From Acidimicrobiaceae bacterium (GTDB lineage: Bacteria; Actinomycetota; Acidimicrobiia; Acidimicrobiales; Poriferisodalaceae), in assembly GCA_002719335.1 (NCBI GenBank), contig PBHE01000005.1:12330-59952 (forward strand): a stretch of DNA of 47,623 bases, in the 5' to 3' direction. The notes under the pieces were generated by a model, which did no database searches, had not been told where the DNA came from, and saw nothing but the letters and a program-made list of their open reading frames with translations. This document shows, piece after piece, positions 1 to 8,202 of this stretch. The position numbers and the translations under genes were made by a program. Numbering within the stretch: position 1 is the stretch's first letter; each line of letters starts with the position of its first letter.

Positions 1-1269
1 GTACTTGACGAACTAGTAGAACGCCACACTTCATGGTGGGCGGCCGAAGATTGGATGACTCAGTTCGGCCCGGACCCTGAGCGCAGTAACTATCCCGACA
101 AATATCGGCCGCTGATTCCTGAAGCCCTGTGGGGTAACTATGACGTGCCTGGGTGGACCGCTAACGGAATCGAACCCTACGGGGTTCAAATGGATCCCGT
201 AGCGGCAGATGGAATGCTCTTCTTCAAAGGCTTCTTCGGCTTACTTCTAGGTCTGCACCGCTATGTATCAAATGATCCCAAGTGGAACAGCCCCTTTGAA
301 ATGATTCGCGACGGCGAACACACTTTTACCTGGACTCACTCTGGCGTAATGAGCCATCTCGCTGAGCAATGGCACGGGCGTCAAATGGGTTGCCATTGCG
401 AAAACACAAAAATATGGCCCTACTGACTGGCTGGTGCCGGTCTCGGTCTGAGACTTCACGATCAACTTCTCGACACAAACCACCATGGTGCTTTTGATCA
501 CTGGTGGGGGTACGCGGCAGACAACTACATAACTTGGGACGGAGACCAAGCGGTCGCCATGGACCTTTACTATGACCCCGTCGTCGATGAACATGTCCGA
601 ACTCCGGTCGGATTAATCGCGCCGACTTGGTACCTCGCCCCTCAACGCAGAGAGGTGGCTGAAACAGCGTGGAGGTTTGGCGCCTCGGTAATGGGTCTAT
701 TGGGGGATGGAGATGTCGGCATGAATGATGCTCGCGATGGTCTCATGTTGGCCTGGTTTACCGGCGAGTTTGCTGACGGAGCCATCAAAGAGAAGCTGTG
801 GGAAGCCTGCGACACTTTCTTCGAACCCACGCAGGATCCAGACTCCGGCGAGTTCACCTTTGGTTTCGGCCTCGGTGAGATTCACCCTCGGGGACAATTT
901 AATGCCCGGGTCATGGCCGGCTGGGTCTGCCAGCCCGGAGCGTGGGCCCAAATATTCGACAATCCGAATCTGGCAAAGCATTCCCAGCCTTGCGTGGAAA
1001 GAGTCGACTTTCCGCGAGTCGCAATGAGTCAAGCCCACTGGAACGAAGGGTCGCTGCATCTAGCGGCTGACCCATGCAACGGCGCAGCGAATGGCACTCG
1101 GACAACGATGACTATCCGCCGTCTACCCACTGATGGTGAATGGATTCTTAAAAGTAGCGATGAAACATTGACTTCCTGGGACGTCGCGGGAGGTTCAACA
1201 CAGATCGAGTTGATCGCTGACGGGTCGTCCTTCACATTGACCGCTTTAGATGAAACAGTAAGCGCATGA
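1..1269 (+). CDS. Linalool dehydratase/isomerase-like protein with in-frame UGA (candidate selenoprotein), 5' partial
   Basis: The frame is open from base 1, so the N-terminus lies outside the window. It runs 141 codons, meets a single TGA at 424-426, then continues 280 sense codons in the same frame to a TGA at 1267-1269. Residues before the TGA read CHCENTKIWPY and after it LAGAGLGLRLHDQL, a seamless continuation. This resembles the (alpha/alpha)6-barrel Ldi family, whose Castellaniella member converts myrcene, linalool and geraniol; I recall catalytic Cys171 and Cys180 there. Here the Cys of CEN and the TGA codon are also nine codons apart, so the TGA replaces the second catalytic Cys. A SECIS-like hairpin follows at 434-459. 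The gene overlaps the next by ATGA, which argues against decay. TGA ends other genes here, so the codon is not generally reassigned. Alternatives: nonsense mutation (TGC/TGT to TGA) or sequencing error. Family call from recalled motifs, moderate certainty; substrate unknown. Confidence 0.72.
434..459 (+). promoter_or_regulatory. SECIS-like hairpin just downstream of in-frame UGA
   Basis: GTCTC (440-444) pairs perfectly with GAGAC (450-454) around a five-base loop GGTCT (445-449). A G-T pair (439/455) extends it, and after a small internal loop GTG (434-436) pairs with CAC (457-459). The loop GGT starts 19 nt after the TGA at 424-426. Bacterial SECIS elements sit inside the coding region directly after UGA and present a GGU-type apical loop to SelB. 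The E. coli fdhF element, as I recall it, has the same GGUCU loop at the same distance. The element is also translated, encoding the GLGLRLHD stretch. Confidence 0.7.
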
Positions 1270-2240
1270 ATTCCGCCGTTGAAACTGCTACTGGACCCGT
1301 TTCGGCATCAGAGCTGGGTCGAGTACTGATGCATGAACATGTTTTCGTCATATCTACTGAAATCCAGCAGAACTACCCCCAGGAGTGGGGAGAAGACCAA
1401 CTTCGGATTGATGACGCCGTCGACCGGCTCACCGAACTAAAGGCAAACGGCATCGACACCATCGTCGACCCAACAGCGATTGGACTCGGTCGCTACATCC
1501 CACGGATTCAAGCTGTTGCAGCCAGAATCGATCTCAAGATCATCTGTGCCACGGGCCTTTACACATTTAACGAACTTCCCCACTATTACCGACGACGCAC
1601 CGCCAGCAAGACTGATGCCCTCACGACCCATTTTGTTCAAGACATTGTTAACGGCTTCGCCGATACCGGAGTCAAGGCTGGCGTCATAAAGTGCGCGACC
1701 GACAAGCCGGGTCTGACGCCTGACGTTGAGCGGGTGCTTCGCGCATGCGCGCAAGCTCATCGAGAAACCGGTTGCCCCATAACTACCCACACGAACGCCG
1801 AGCGAGAGCGGGGGCTTGATCAACAACAAATCTTTGCCGAAGAAGGCGTCGATTTGACTCGGGTAGTGATCGGACACTGCGGAGACTCTCAAGATCTCGA
1901 TTACCTACAAAAGCTCCTTGACGCTGGAAGCATCCTTGGCATGGATCGATTTGGCATCGACGGCTACCTCACGACAGAACAACGAGTCGATGTCGTTGCT
2001 GAACTTTGCCGACGAGGCCACGCCGATCAACTGGTATTAAGCCACGACGCTTCCTGCTACATCGATTGGATCGAGGGTGAGGTACCGCTCGCTCCTCTGC
2101 CGAACTGGCACTACCTACACATCAGCAAAGACGTCATACCCGCCCTTCTCGCTGCCGGTGTGGCGGAGTCGCAGATTGAGACCATGTTGGTGGACACGCC
2201 GCGAAGGTTTCTGCAATCACAGAATCTTGGCGGGTACTAG
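1266..2240 (+). CDS. Phosphotriesterase-family metal-dependent hydrolase
   Basis: 324 aa, an amidohydrolase-superfamily TIM barrel of the phosphotriesterase/lactonase type. The binuclear metal ligands are all visible: H23 and H25 in MHEHVF, K142 (carboxylated lysine position) in VIKCATD, H175 in THTNAE, H204 in IGHCGD and D261 in SHDA. Such enzymes hydrolyse lactones, phosphotriesters or related esters in the cytosol; substrate cannot be read from sequence. The start ATG lies inside the ATGA overlap with the Ldi-like gene, so translation is coupled and the two probably act in one pathway. The stop is 10 bases before the thioesterase start. Confidence 0.85.
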   Translation: MNSAVETATGPVSASELGRVLMHEHVFVISTEIQQNYPQEWGEDQLRIDDAVDRLTELKANGIDTIVDPTAIGLGRYIPRIQAVAARIDLKIICATGLYTFNELPHYYRRRTASKTDALTTHFVQDIVNGFADTGVKAGVIKCATDKPGLTPDVERVLRACAQAHRETGCPITTHTNAERERGLDQQQIFAEEGVDLTRVVIGHCGDSQDLDYLQKLLDAGSILGMDRFGIDGYLTTEQRVDVVAELCRRGHADQLVLSHDASCYIDWIEGEVPLAPLPNWHYLHISKDVIPALLAAGVAESQIETMLVDTPRRFLQSQNLGGY

Positions 2241-2250
2241 CCTCGCAAAC

Positions 2251-2598
2251 ATGAGCGAACTACAAGTCGGCCTCCTTTTTAGTGACACAGTCGAAGTAAC
2301 GGACGAGATGTCGCCACCGCATCTGCCGACCAAGGTTTTGTCCACTCCGGACATGGTCGGCCTTATTGAGGGCACGTGTTTGTTTGGCGTCCAACCCCAT
2401 CTTGACGAAGGACGAACCACGGTAGGCATTCATGTGTGCGTAAGCCACGAAGCTGCCGCTGCTTCAGGAGAAAGTGTCACAATCGATGCTGAACTAGCAG
2501 AAATCGACCGTAAACGGCTCGTATTCAATGTGAAGGTCAGCCATGGGGACACCTTGGTGTCCCAAGGAACACATCAGCGCTTTATCGTCGGTGGATAA
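2251..2598 (+). CDS. FlK-like hot-dog thioesterase
   Basis: 115 aa from ATG 2251; the frame is open further upstream but inside the previous gene. The hot-dog thioesterase pattern resembles fluoroacetyl-CoA thioesterase FlK: STPDMVGLIEGTC carries the Thr/Ser and Glu positions, and GRTTVGIHVCVSHEAA carries the conserved GxTxVG strand and the catalytic-type His. Expected role: cleavage of a short acyl-CoA or protection from a toxic one. It is the third gene of the Ldi-like operon. A TAGCCT 7 nt before the ATG could also give a leaderless transcript. Specificity for a fluorinated acyl group is not implied. Confidence 0.75.
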   Translation: MSELQVGLLFSDTVEVTDEMSPPHLPTKVLSTPDMVGLIEGTCLFGVQPHLDEGRTTVGIHVCVSHEAAAASGESVTIDAELAEIDRKRLVFNVKVSHGDTLVSQGTHQRFIVGG

Positions 2599-2829
2599 CT
2601 GGTTCTGCTTGGGTGTCAAGACGTCATTTGGTAACACACGTCACGGGAATTGCCATTAATCGATCATTTCGATGCGACAATTTGTGGCCGCCCGTCGCGA
2701 TATTGAGGACCCTGATGGTCACACCACTGAAAAGGGTTTACGTATCGTTAGCTCAACAATTAGTGAGTCGACGATTTGAAGTGACCAGGCTGTTCACAAG
2801 AGCTATATCTGTCGGGCCCAGAAGCCGAA

Positions 2830-3804
2830 CTAGGGCTCAATAACAATTTTGCCGATGGCTTTCCGATCGATGAGGCTCCGAAGTGCATCTGAGGCTTCTT
2901 CAAGCCCATACCTTGCGGAAATATGCGGGCGGAGTCGGCCATTGGCAACCCATCGAAGAAGATCCTCCGCTATTTCGTTTGCTAAGTCGGGCTGACGGGC
3001 AGTCATGGCTCCGTAGAAAACTCCAACGATTTGACAACTCTTCAAGAGCGTGAGGTTCAGCGGTATGGCTGGAATGCCAGCTGTGAAGCCAATCACCAAG
3101 AACCGTCCACCCCAGCCGATTGCTCGGAGCGCCTGCTCCGCGTAGTCCCCGCCGACGACGTCGTACACGACATCCACTCCAGCTCCATCGGTGAGCTCCT
3201 TCGCTCTTTCTTTAAGACTTTCTTCCGCGTAGTTGATGGTTTCATCAGCGCCGCGTTCCCTACAAAGATCCAGCTTTTCTTCGGTTGAGGCGGCAGCAAT
3301 CACCCGCGCTCCCATTAGCTTGCCTAGCTCGACCGCTGATAATCCGACGTGTCCTCCGGCACCGAGCACGAGAACAGTTTCGCCTTCTTGTAGATCGCCT
3401 CGATGTTTCAGACCGTAATAAGTAGTTCCGTGCGCATATAGCAATCCAGTCGCATCAGCGAACTGCACTTCATCGGGCAGCACCCGCACTGCAGACGCCC
3501 TGGTGACGGCAAACTCTGCGTATCCTCCCACGGACCCGAGCGGACAAAGCACCCGAGCTCCAAGCTCCAGGTCGTCAACTCCGTCGCCCTTGGCCGTTAC
3601 AACGCCAGCCACCTCTCCCCCGGGTACATATGGAAGATCTGCTTTGAACTGATATTTGTCCTCCAACATCAAAGTGTCAGGAAAGGTAACTGACGCTGCT
3701 TTGACTTCGATGAGAACTTCACCTGGCCCGGGAATGGGGTCATCCAGTTCCACTATTTCCAGATCTTCTGGTGGTCCGAATTGTTTGCACACTACTGCTC
3801 GCAT
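2830..3804 (-). CDS. NADPH:quinone oxidoreductase family (MDR) protein
   Basis: 324 aa medium-chain dehydrogenase/reductase of the quinone oxidoreductase subgroup. The N-terminal GroES-like domain ends near residue 120; the Rossmann motif GAGGHVGLSAVELGKLMGA lies near residue 148. There are no catalytic zinc cysteine ligands, typical of quinone/enoyl reductases rather than alcohol dehydrogenases. It would reduce quinones or an enone with NADPH. ATG 3804 has TAGTCT exactly 6 nt upstream, a leaderless arrangement. Converges with the thioesterase gene across about 230 bases in which I see no gene. Could also be a crotonyl-CoA or enone reductase. Confidence 0.85.
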   Translation of the reverse strand: MRAVVCKQFGPPEDLEIVELDDPIPGPGEVLIEVKAASVTFPDTLMLEDKYQFKADLPYVPGGEVAGVVTAKGDGVDDLELGARVLCPLGSVGGYAEFAVTRASAVRVLPDEVQFADATGLLYAHGTTYYGLKHRGDLQEGETVLVLGAGGHVGLSAVELGKLMGARVIAAASTEEKLDLCRERGADETINYAEESLKERAKELTDGAGVDVVYDVVGGDYAEQALRAIGWGGRFLVIGFTAGIPAIPLNLTLLKSCQIVGVFYGAMTARQPDLANEIAEDLLRWVANGRLRPHISARYGLEEASDALRSLIDRKAIGKIVIEP

Positions 3805-3810
3805 CCGACC

Positions 3811-3816
3811 AGACTA
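3811..3816 (-). promoter_or_regulatory. Leaderless -10 box (TAGTCT)
   Basis: On the minus strand TAGTCT ends 6 nt before the ATG at 3804. The same TANNNT-N6-start arrangement recurs at many genes in this window. Confidence 0.5.
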
Positions 3817-3892
3817 CGGTCGCTACGGCATAGATGTCGGGGGGAACGGCGGAATCCACGACTTCATGGATTGGCAGGAGGCCACCGAGGGT

Positions 3893-4429
3893 TTAATCAT
3901 TCTCCGAATCGCGGACGAGATTAAGAGCATCGCTGTGCTCTTCACCATCTGAGGCCCCGTTTCCTAGGGGCCCTCCGTACACCTCAGTTTCGAACCAGTC
4001 GCGGAATTCCTGATCACGTGTGGTTCGCCAGTGATCCCATGTCGTTCGCCCCACAGGTGACAAAAAAGCACCCAACTTGATGAGTTGCATTCGCATCTCT
4101 AAATGGACCTTTCCGACTAGGCCCTCTTTCCAAGCGTCATAGGTGTCAAAAAGATCAATTAGGTCTGCACCGAGAAGATTTAACGCCCGGAAATACTCTT
4201 CGCCCTGTAGCTCATCGCCCGACCAGTCTTTAATCAAAAACTGGCTGAAGTTTGGGTCGCGCGAGATCGCGAAATATCTGTCATACAGCCGATCGGTAAG
4301 GCCATGCCCAAACTGTGTACGGCTATGTTGCAGAGTCTGGCGGGCTTCAGCACCGATGAACACAATTGAAAGAGACAAAACCACGGCCTCGGCGATTTGA
4401 GCCCAGTTCGCGATGTGGTCAAGTGTCAT
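3893..4429 (-). CDS. Conserved hypothetical membrane-anchored protein
   Basis: 178 aa. One hydrophobic segment near residues 10-28 (EAVVLSLSIVFIGAEA) precedes a soluble region rich in aromatic and charged residues, with an acidic tail (DGEEHSDALN). The layout resembles small actinobacterial proteins with an N-terminal membrane helix and a helical cytosolic part; no enzymatic motif is seen. The ATG has a good AGGAAG about 6 bases upstream. The gene sits 25 bases after a small two-helix membrane ORF in the same direction, suggesting co-transcription. Function unknown. Confidence 0.65.
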   Translation of the reverse strand: MTLDHIANWAQIAEAVVLSLSIVFIGAEARQTLQHSRTQFGHGLTDRLYDRYFAISRDPNFSQFLIKDWSGDELQGEEYFRALNLLGADLIDLFDTYDAWKEGLVGKVHLEMRMQLIKLGAFLSPVGRTTWDHWRTTRDQEFRDWFETEVYGGPLGNGASDGEEHSDALNLVRDSEND

Positions 4430-4454
4430 CTGATCTTCCTAACCTTTGGCAGGG

Positions 4455-4610
4455 CTATGAACCCTTTAAACGTTTGACGACCTGGCGCGAGCCGAGATCG
4501 ATAAGTGCAAACAGCACCGCCCCAATAGCTAATTCAGCCCAGCCGCCTCCATTCGCCACAATGAACAGGGCTACAAGAACCGCAACAAGAGGTCGTGTTA
4601 AATAGCGCAC
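4455..4610 (-). CDS. Small two-helix membrane protein
   Basis: 51 aa from a GTG at 4610 to TAG. It reads VRYLTRPLVAVLVALFIV, a Gly-rich turn (ANGGGW), then AELAIGAVLFALIDLGSR and a basic tail KRLKGS, so two membrane helices with positive ends. It lies directly upstream of the 178-aa membrane-anchored protein. No clear Shine-Dalgarno precedes the GTG, and an in-frame TAG eight codons upstream limits the start. Hydrophobic pattern and spacing support it; otherwise a prediction. Confidence 0.45.
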   Translation of the reverse strand: MRYLTRPLVAVLVALFIVANGGGWAELAIGAVLFALIDLGSRQVVKRLKGS

Positions 4611-4654
4611 ACTTTTAGTGAACCACGACCCCTACCTGAACTCAGGGATAGGCG

Positions 4655-4660
4655 TACCCT
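4655..4660 (+). promoter_or_regulatory. Leaderless -10 box (TACCCT)
   Basis: TACCCT followed by exactly 6 nt and the ATG at 4667. This supports that ATG over the TTG at 4661. Confidence 0.5.
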
Positions 4661-4666
4661 TTGCCT

Positions 4667-5935
4667 ATGGACACATCTCGCTTTCCTCTCATCCCCGGCA
4701 CTCAACCAATACTGGTGACCAATAGTGAGGGCGTATGGCTTGAGGCGGCCGGCGGACGTCGAATTCTGGATGCGGGAGGTGGTGCGATCGTTACCAACAT
4801 CGGTCACGGACGCCCTGAAATCGTCGAAGTCGCCGCCAAGGCATTGGGGCAATTGGATTACGTCGTTCCTGTTTTTGCCACCGAATCACGAGTCGCGTTA
4901 GTCGATGAGGTGTGCGACAACTGGCTCCCGGACCCCTCTTGGCGTTGTGTTTTCGTCAGTGGCGGTTCGGAGTCCATCGACGCCGCCATACGCGTCGCAC
5001 AATTACATCATGTCGCATGCGGTCGACCCGAACGCCACAAAGTAATCGGACGAGACGTGTCGTACCACGGGGCAACGATCGGCGCATTAGCAGTCGGTTC
5101 TCATGATCGGCGCCGAAAAGGCCTTGAGTTGGCTCTGCCTACTATGCCGAAAACAAGCCACCATGATGCAGAACAACTAGAAAAAATCATTGAAGTGGAA
5201 GGCGCTCACACCATTAGCGCGTTCGTAGGGGAACCAGTTATTGGTGCTGCGGCCGGGGCCTATGTGCCCCCTGACGATTACTGGCCGAAAATCTCCGAAA
5301 TCTGTGCGCTTCACGACATTCTCCTCATTGCTGACGAGGTGATGACCGGCTTTGGTCGACTCGGCACCGCCATGGGACATCAGGCGCTCAACTTCACTCC
5401 TGACATAATTGCTGCGGGCAAAGGGCTAGGTGGCGGGTATGTGCCAATCGGCGGCGTGTACACCCGCGCTGACGTCGTCGAACCGATCGGCGAAACTGAC
5501 CTCGCGTTGATGTTCTACACCTTCGCTGGTCACGATCTCAGTTGCGCTGTAGCGGGGAAGGTTCTAGAGATCCTCCGCGAGGAAAATCTCGTCGAGCGGG
5601 CGGCGAAAATGGGGGTCTTGTTAAGGGAACGACTGGACGACGAATTTCGGGAGCATCCCAACGTAGAGGAAGTCCGTGGGCGAGGCCTGTTGCAGGGACT
5701 CGGGCTGCTCGCCGACCGCGCTACCGGCGAACCATTTCCTCGTTCGGTGGCATTCGCTGACAAGGTGACAAGTGTCGCTCTTGAACACGGAGCGTGGATT
5801 TATCCGTCGGGTTCAGGAGTTTTCGATGACGCGATCATGTTCGGACCGCCGTTTGTTGTTGAGGAGGATCACATCGATCAAATGGTGACCATTGCCCGCC
5901 AGGCTATTGATGTAGCAGCCGCTAGTCTGAGTTAA
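4667..5935 (+). CDS. Class III pyridoxal-phosphate aminotransferase
   Basis: 422 aa. Fold type I PLP enzyme: VSGGSESIDAAIR is the phosphate-binding region, the VSYHGAT motif stacks the ring, the ADEVMTGFGR motif carries the ring-nitrogen Asp, and the Schiff-base lysine lies in AAGKGLGGG (about residue 252). This group uses omega-amino acids, amines, taurine or glutamate semialdehyde with pyruvate or 2-oxoglutarate. The start is ATG 4667 because of the leaderless -10 box. Its end is only 6 bases from the convergent cupin gene. Substrate not resolved; a beta-alanine/taurine or acetylornithine-like role is possible. Confidence 0.88.
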   Translation: MDTSRFPLIPGTQPILVTNSEGVWLEAAGGRRILDAGGGAIVTNIGHGRPEIVEVAAKALGQLDYVVPVFATESRVALVDEVCDNWLPDPSWRCVFVSGGSESIDAAIRVAQLHHVACGRPERHKVIGRDVSYHGATIGALAVGSHDRRRKGLELALPTMPKTSHHDAEQLEKIIEVEGAHTISAFVGEPVIGAAAGAYVPPDDYWPKISEICALHDILLIADEVMTGFGRLGTAMGHQALNFTPDIIAAGKGLGGGYVPIGGVYTRADVVEPIGETDLALMFYTFAGHDLSCAVAGKVLEILREENLVERAAKMGVLLRERLDDEFREHPNVEEVRGRGLLQGLGLLADRATGEPFPRSVAFADKVTSVALEHGAWIYPSGSGVFDDAIMFGPPFVVEEDHIDQMVTIARQAIDVAAASLS

Positions 5936-5941
5936 ACACTT

Positions 5942-6337
5942 TCACTCAGGTGGGGCACAGGGCACAGTTACCATCTCGGCTGGCGTCACGACCTCTAATG
6001 CCTCGAAGTCTTGTGAGCATGCGATCTCGTTGTGGATCATCCCTGGTGGGATAGATAGTGCTGCTCCAGCGAACACTCGTTCAGAACGGCCTCCCTCAAA
6101 CTCTAGGTCTACCCAACCGTTCAGGACGTATACGAATTGGAGGTCGCACTCGTGATAATGCCAGCCGGTTGTTTCCATAACATCGGTGGCTCGCATTACT
6201 TGGGCGCGGTATTCGCCATCGGTGAGGTGACCCAAACCCGTGTCTCGATATTCGAAAAACGATCGGCGTCCGGTTCTGCCGAATTCGGCGTCGGCGAGCT
6301 GCTGACACAACAATTCTGTCATTGCTGTCGATTTCAT
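5942..6337 (-). CDS. Single-domain cupin protein
   Basis: 131 aa. Both cupin motifs are readable: motif 1 around GWHYHECDLQFVYVLNGW with two histidines and a following acidic residue, and motif 2 around PPGMIHNEIACSQDFEALEV. It likely binds a divalent metal and may be an enzyme of small-molecule metabolism or a sensor. The ATG at 6337 has a strong GGGAGG. Its neighbour upstream on the same strand is the mycothiol-dependent enzyme, 41 bases away, so they are likely one transcript. Confidence 0.8.
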   Translation of the reverse strand: MKSTAMTELLCQQLADAEFGRTGRRSFFEYRDTGLGHLTDGEYRAQVMRATDVMETTGWHYHECDLQFVYVLNGWVDLEFEGGRSERVFAGAALSIPPGMIHNEIACSQDFEALEVVTPAEMVTVPCAPPE

Positions 6338-6378
6338 TATTCCCCTCCCAAGTATCTAGTTGATCACACCACTGACTT

Positions 6379-7119
6379 TCAGACTTGCAAAAGGCGTTGA
6401 TGGTCGTCGAGTAAGTCTGTGTCGCCGAAGGTTTCAAGCGTGGTGTGGTGAATGCGGTTCCATACGAATAAGAGAAGATCGCCCGCCGGGCCTCGAGCGG
6501 CAACGTCTCCTTTTCCATGAGCGCTTTCGACGTCAATCCCGTCCTTACGTCGCGTAATCATCCACTCGCCGTCGGCGTCTGTGGCATGTAGGTGCACAGT
6601 CCCGACACCTGCGAAGGCGGTAGGTAATCGCTCGCTGACAAAGAAGTCGTAAAACTCGTTGATCCCATCGACTGCGACCGCGGCGTTAATCGCAGTTTGC
6701 TCTGCTGTGACGGCCTCTATGTCCCAACGATGCACGGTGGCTTCGTGAGTCATGCGACGCATCCAAAACACTGCTTGGCTCGTATTTCGGCTTGAGGTCC
6801 AGACTTCATCATTTGAGTCGTACCGCCATAAGACTTCAATCATTTCGTGGGCGGCCGTTTGAAACCAGTCGGACAGCTGTGTGGTGTGAGGGCGATTAGC
6901 TGGATCATTGGCCCATGAGGCAACACCTCCATCGCCTATAGGAGCACCCTGGCTTACCGATTTCGCAACAAAGGAAAACACGAGCCCCGCGTGGGTCACA
7001 GCGTCGGCCAAGGTCCAGTCCGCAATGTGTGGCACGGGTCGATCACCATTTCCGGATGCGAGGGCCGCTATACGAGTCGTAGCTTCCTCAAAGGCTTGCC
7101 TATATTCCTCAGCGCGCAC
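6379..7119 (-). CDS. Maleylpyruvate isomerase-family mycothiol-dependent enzyme
   Basis: 246 aa from GTG 7119, chosen because GGAGGT stands 7-8 bases upstream; the frame is open further to about 7158. The DinB-like four-helix N-terminal domain shows the metal-binding histidines in HIADWTLADAVTH and MTHEATVHRWD, followed by a small C-terminal domain with the LLLFVWNR element. Family members use mycothiol, the actinobacterial glutathione analogue, for isomerisation or thiol transfer. This is one of the clearest taxonomic hints here. The exact reaction is unknown; many members are uncharacterised. Confidence 0.8.
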   Translation of the reverse strand: MRAEEYRQAFEEATTRIAALASGNGDRPVPHIADWTLADAVTHAGLVFSFVAKSVSQGAPIGDGGVASWANDPANRPHTTQLSDWFQTAAHEMIEVLWRYDSNDEVWTSSRNTSQAVFWMRRMTHEATVHRWDIEAVTAEQTAINAAVAVDGINEFYDFFVSERLPTAFAGVGTVHLHATDADGEWMITRRKDGIDVESAHGKGDVAARGPAGDLLLFVWNRIHHTTLETFGDTDLLDDHQRLLQV

Positions 7120-7424
7120 GCTCGTTACCTCCGTCTCCGGAACCATGAGCCAGCACAAGGTTATGCCGAATCCTAGTAAATGAGCTCGACGAGCCTCCCA
7201 GTTGAGCCAGAATCATTCCGCAGAAGTGGCCGCGATCGGCGGTCAGGTCAAGAATACGAAATCGATCTAGCACCTAGGTACCCCTCATTGCTGCGAGCCC
7301 AGTCAACTACCGACATCACTTATCAGAATCTAGATGTTCGCCAAAAGTGGGTCCGGTGAGTCTCTAACACCCTAATTTGGTTAATGATCATCTGACTCAA
7401 ATCGAATTTGCGATTGGAATGCTG

Positions 7425-7772
7425 ATGTCGAAGTTCGTTGGTATTTACAATGCCGAAGGTTCGCTGATCGGTGAACTTCGGTACCTATGGAAAAAATTAG
7501 GTAACCGCACGTCGTGCAGCTTGTGTGACCTCACGCACGGATTGAACCCTTTCGGGAAGTCGTCATGGCGAACTGCGTGCCGCGACCTCGGCGTACCGAT
7601 CGACTTGTTGCACAAAAACGAAGCGAAACCCGAACAACTTTCGGTCATTGACTCCCTCCCCGCAATCGTCCGACTGGAAGGGGATTGTTGGGTGCAGGTA
7701 ATGAACTCCAACGAGATCGCCTCGTATCGCGGCGTCCCACGTGAATTACTCACACGACTCAAACAGCTTTGA
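7425..7772 (+). CDS. Conserved hypothetical protein with CxxC
   Basis: 115 aa from ATG 7425, with GGA 6 bases upstream; an alternative ATG lies at 7419. The N-terminus has a small beta pattern (FVGIYNAEGSLIGELRYLWKKL) followed by CSLCDLTHG, a CxxC plus His that could bind metal or form a redox pair. Such proteins are recurrent in bacteria as short unannotated genes, but I do not know a function. It precedes the NIPSNAP gene by 65 bases, which has its own promoter-like box. Confidence 0.6.
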   Translation: MSKFVGIYNAEGSLIGELRYLWKKLGNRTSCSLCDLTHGLNPFGKSSWRTACRDLGVPIDLLHKNEAKPEQLSVIDSLPAIVRLEGDCWVQVMNSNEIASYRGVPRELLTRLKQL

Positions 7773-7825
7773 ATCGTTCTGGTTGGTTACTGAACTGCCT
7801 CGAAGCACACTTCGAATCTCGCAAG

Positions 7826-7831
7826 TAAAGT
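7826..7831 (+). promoter_or_regulatory. Leaderless -10 box (TAAAGT)
   Basis: TAAAGT ends exactly 6 nt before the GTG at 7838, fixing that start. Confidence 0.5.
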
Positions 7832-7837
7832 CAGTTC

Positions 7838-8170
7838 GTGACCAACTTGGAACTTTACGAACGACGAACCTACGACGTGACGGTCGGTCAAATGGGCAAA
7901 GTTCTCGAGTTGTATTCCAACGAAGGGTGGCCTGCACTCGAGGCGGGGGGTCATTCCAAATTCCTCGTCGGCTATTTCGTTTCAGACACCGGTCCACTGC
8001 ATCAGTTGATCCATATTTGGCGGTTCGGCAGCGATGCTGAACGTCGCGAATTCTGGAAAAACTTGTTTGGTGACGAGGATTTCATGGCGTTCGCTGCTCA
8101 ACTGCGGCCACTTCTGGAACGACAAGAGATTCAACTGATGCAAGCGGCGCCCTGGGGTCCCCGACCCTAG
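7838..8170 (+). CDS. NIPSNAP family protein
   Basis: 110 aa, start GTG by the leaderless box. LELYERRTYDVTVGQMGKVLELY and the later HIWRFGSDAERREFWKNL pattern match the NIPSNAP family, a ferredoxin-like dimeric alpha/beta barrel fold. Bacterial members often lie in aromatic or terpenoid catabolic clusters and are thought to bind small molecules; their catalytic role is poorly known. Another barrel-type small protein lies at 8549-8866 on the opposite strand. Confidence 0.78.
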   Translation: MTNLELYERRTYDVTVGQMGKVLELYSNEGWPALEAGGHSKFLVGYFVSDTGPLHQLIHIWRFGSDAERREFWKNLFGDEDFMAFAAQLRPLLERQEIQLMQAAPWGPRP

Positions 8171-8202
8171 GAACTACTGGGCGTTGCCTAGACGCGGAAA
8201 GA

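Noticed and set aside
424-426. TGA as reassigned Trp codon (alternative genetic code)
   Set aside because: TGA is used as ordinary terminal stop elsewhere in the window, including the end of this same gene, and the other long genes show no in-frame TGA.
268-594. 108-aa antisense frame across the UGA region
   Set aside because: Opposite strand of a better-supported gene; no motif, no ribosome-binding site.
2077-2250. Longer start for the FlK-like thioesterase
   Set aside because: The extra part lies entirely inside the phosphotriesterase gene; ATG 2251 gives the expected family length.
7785-7830. tRNA-like TTCGAATC stretch
   Set aside because: No cloverleaf arms can be drawn around it.
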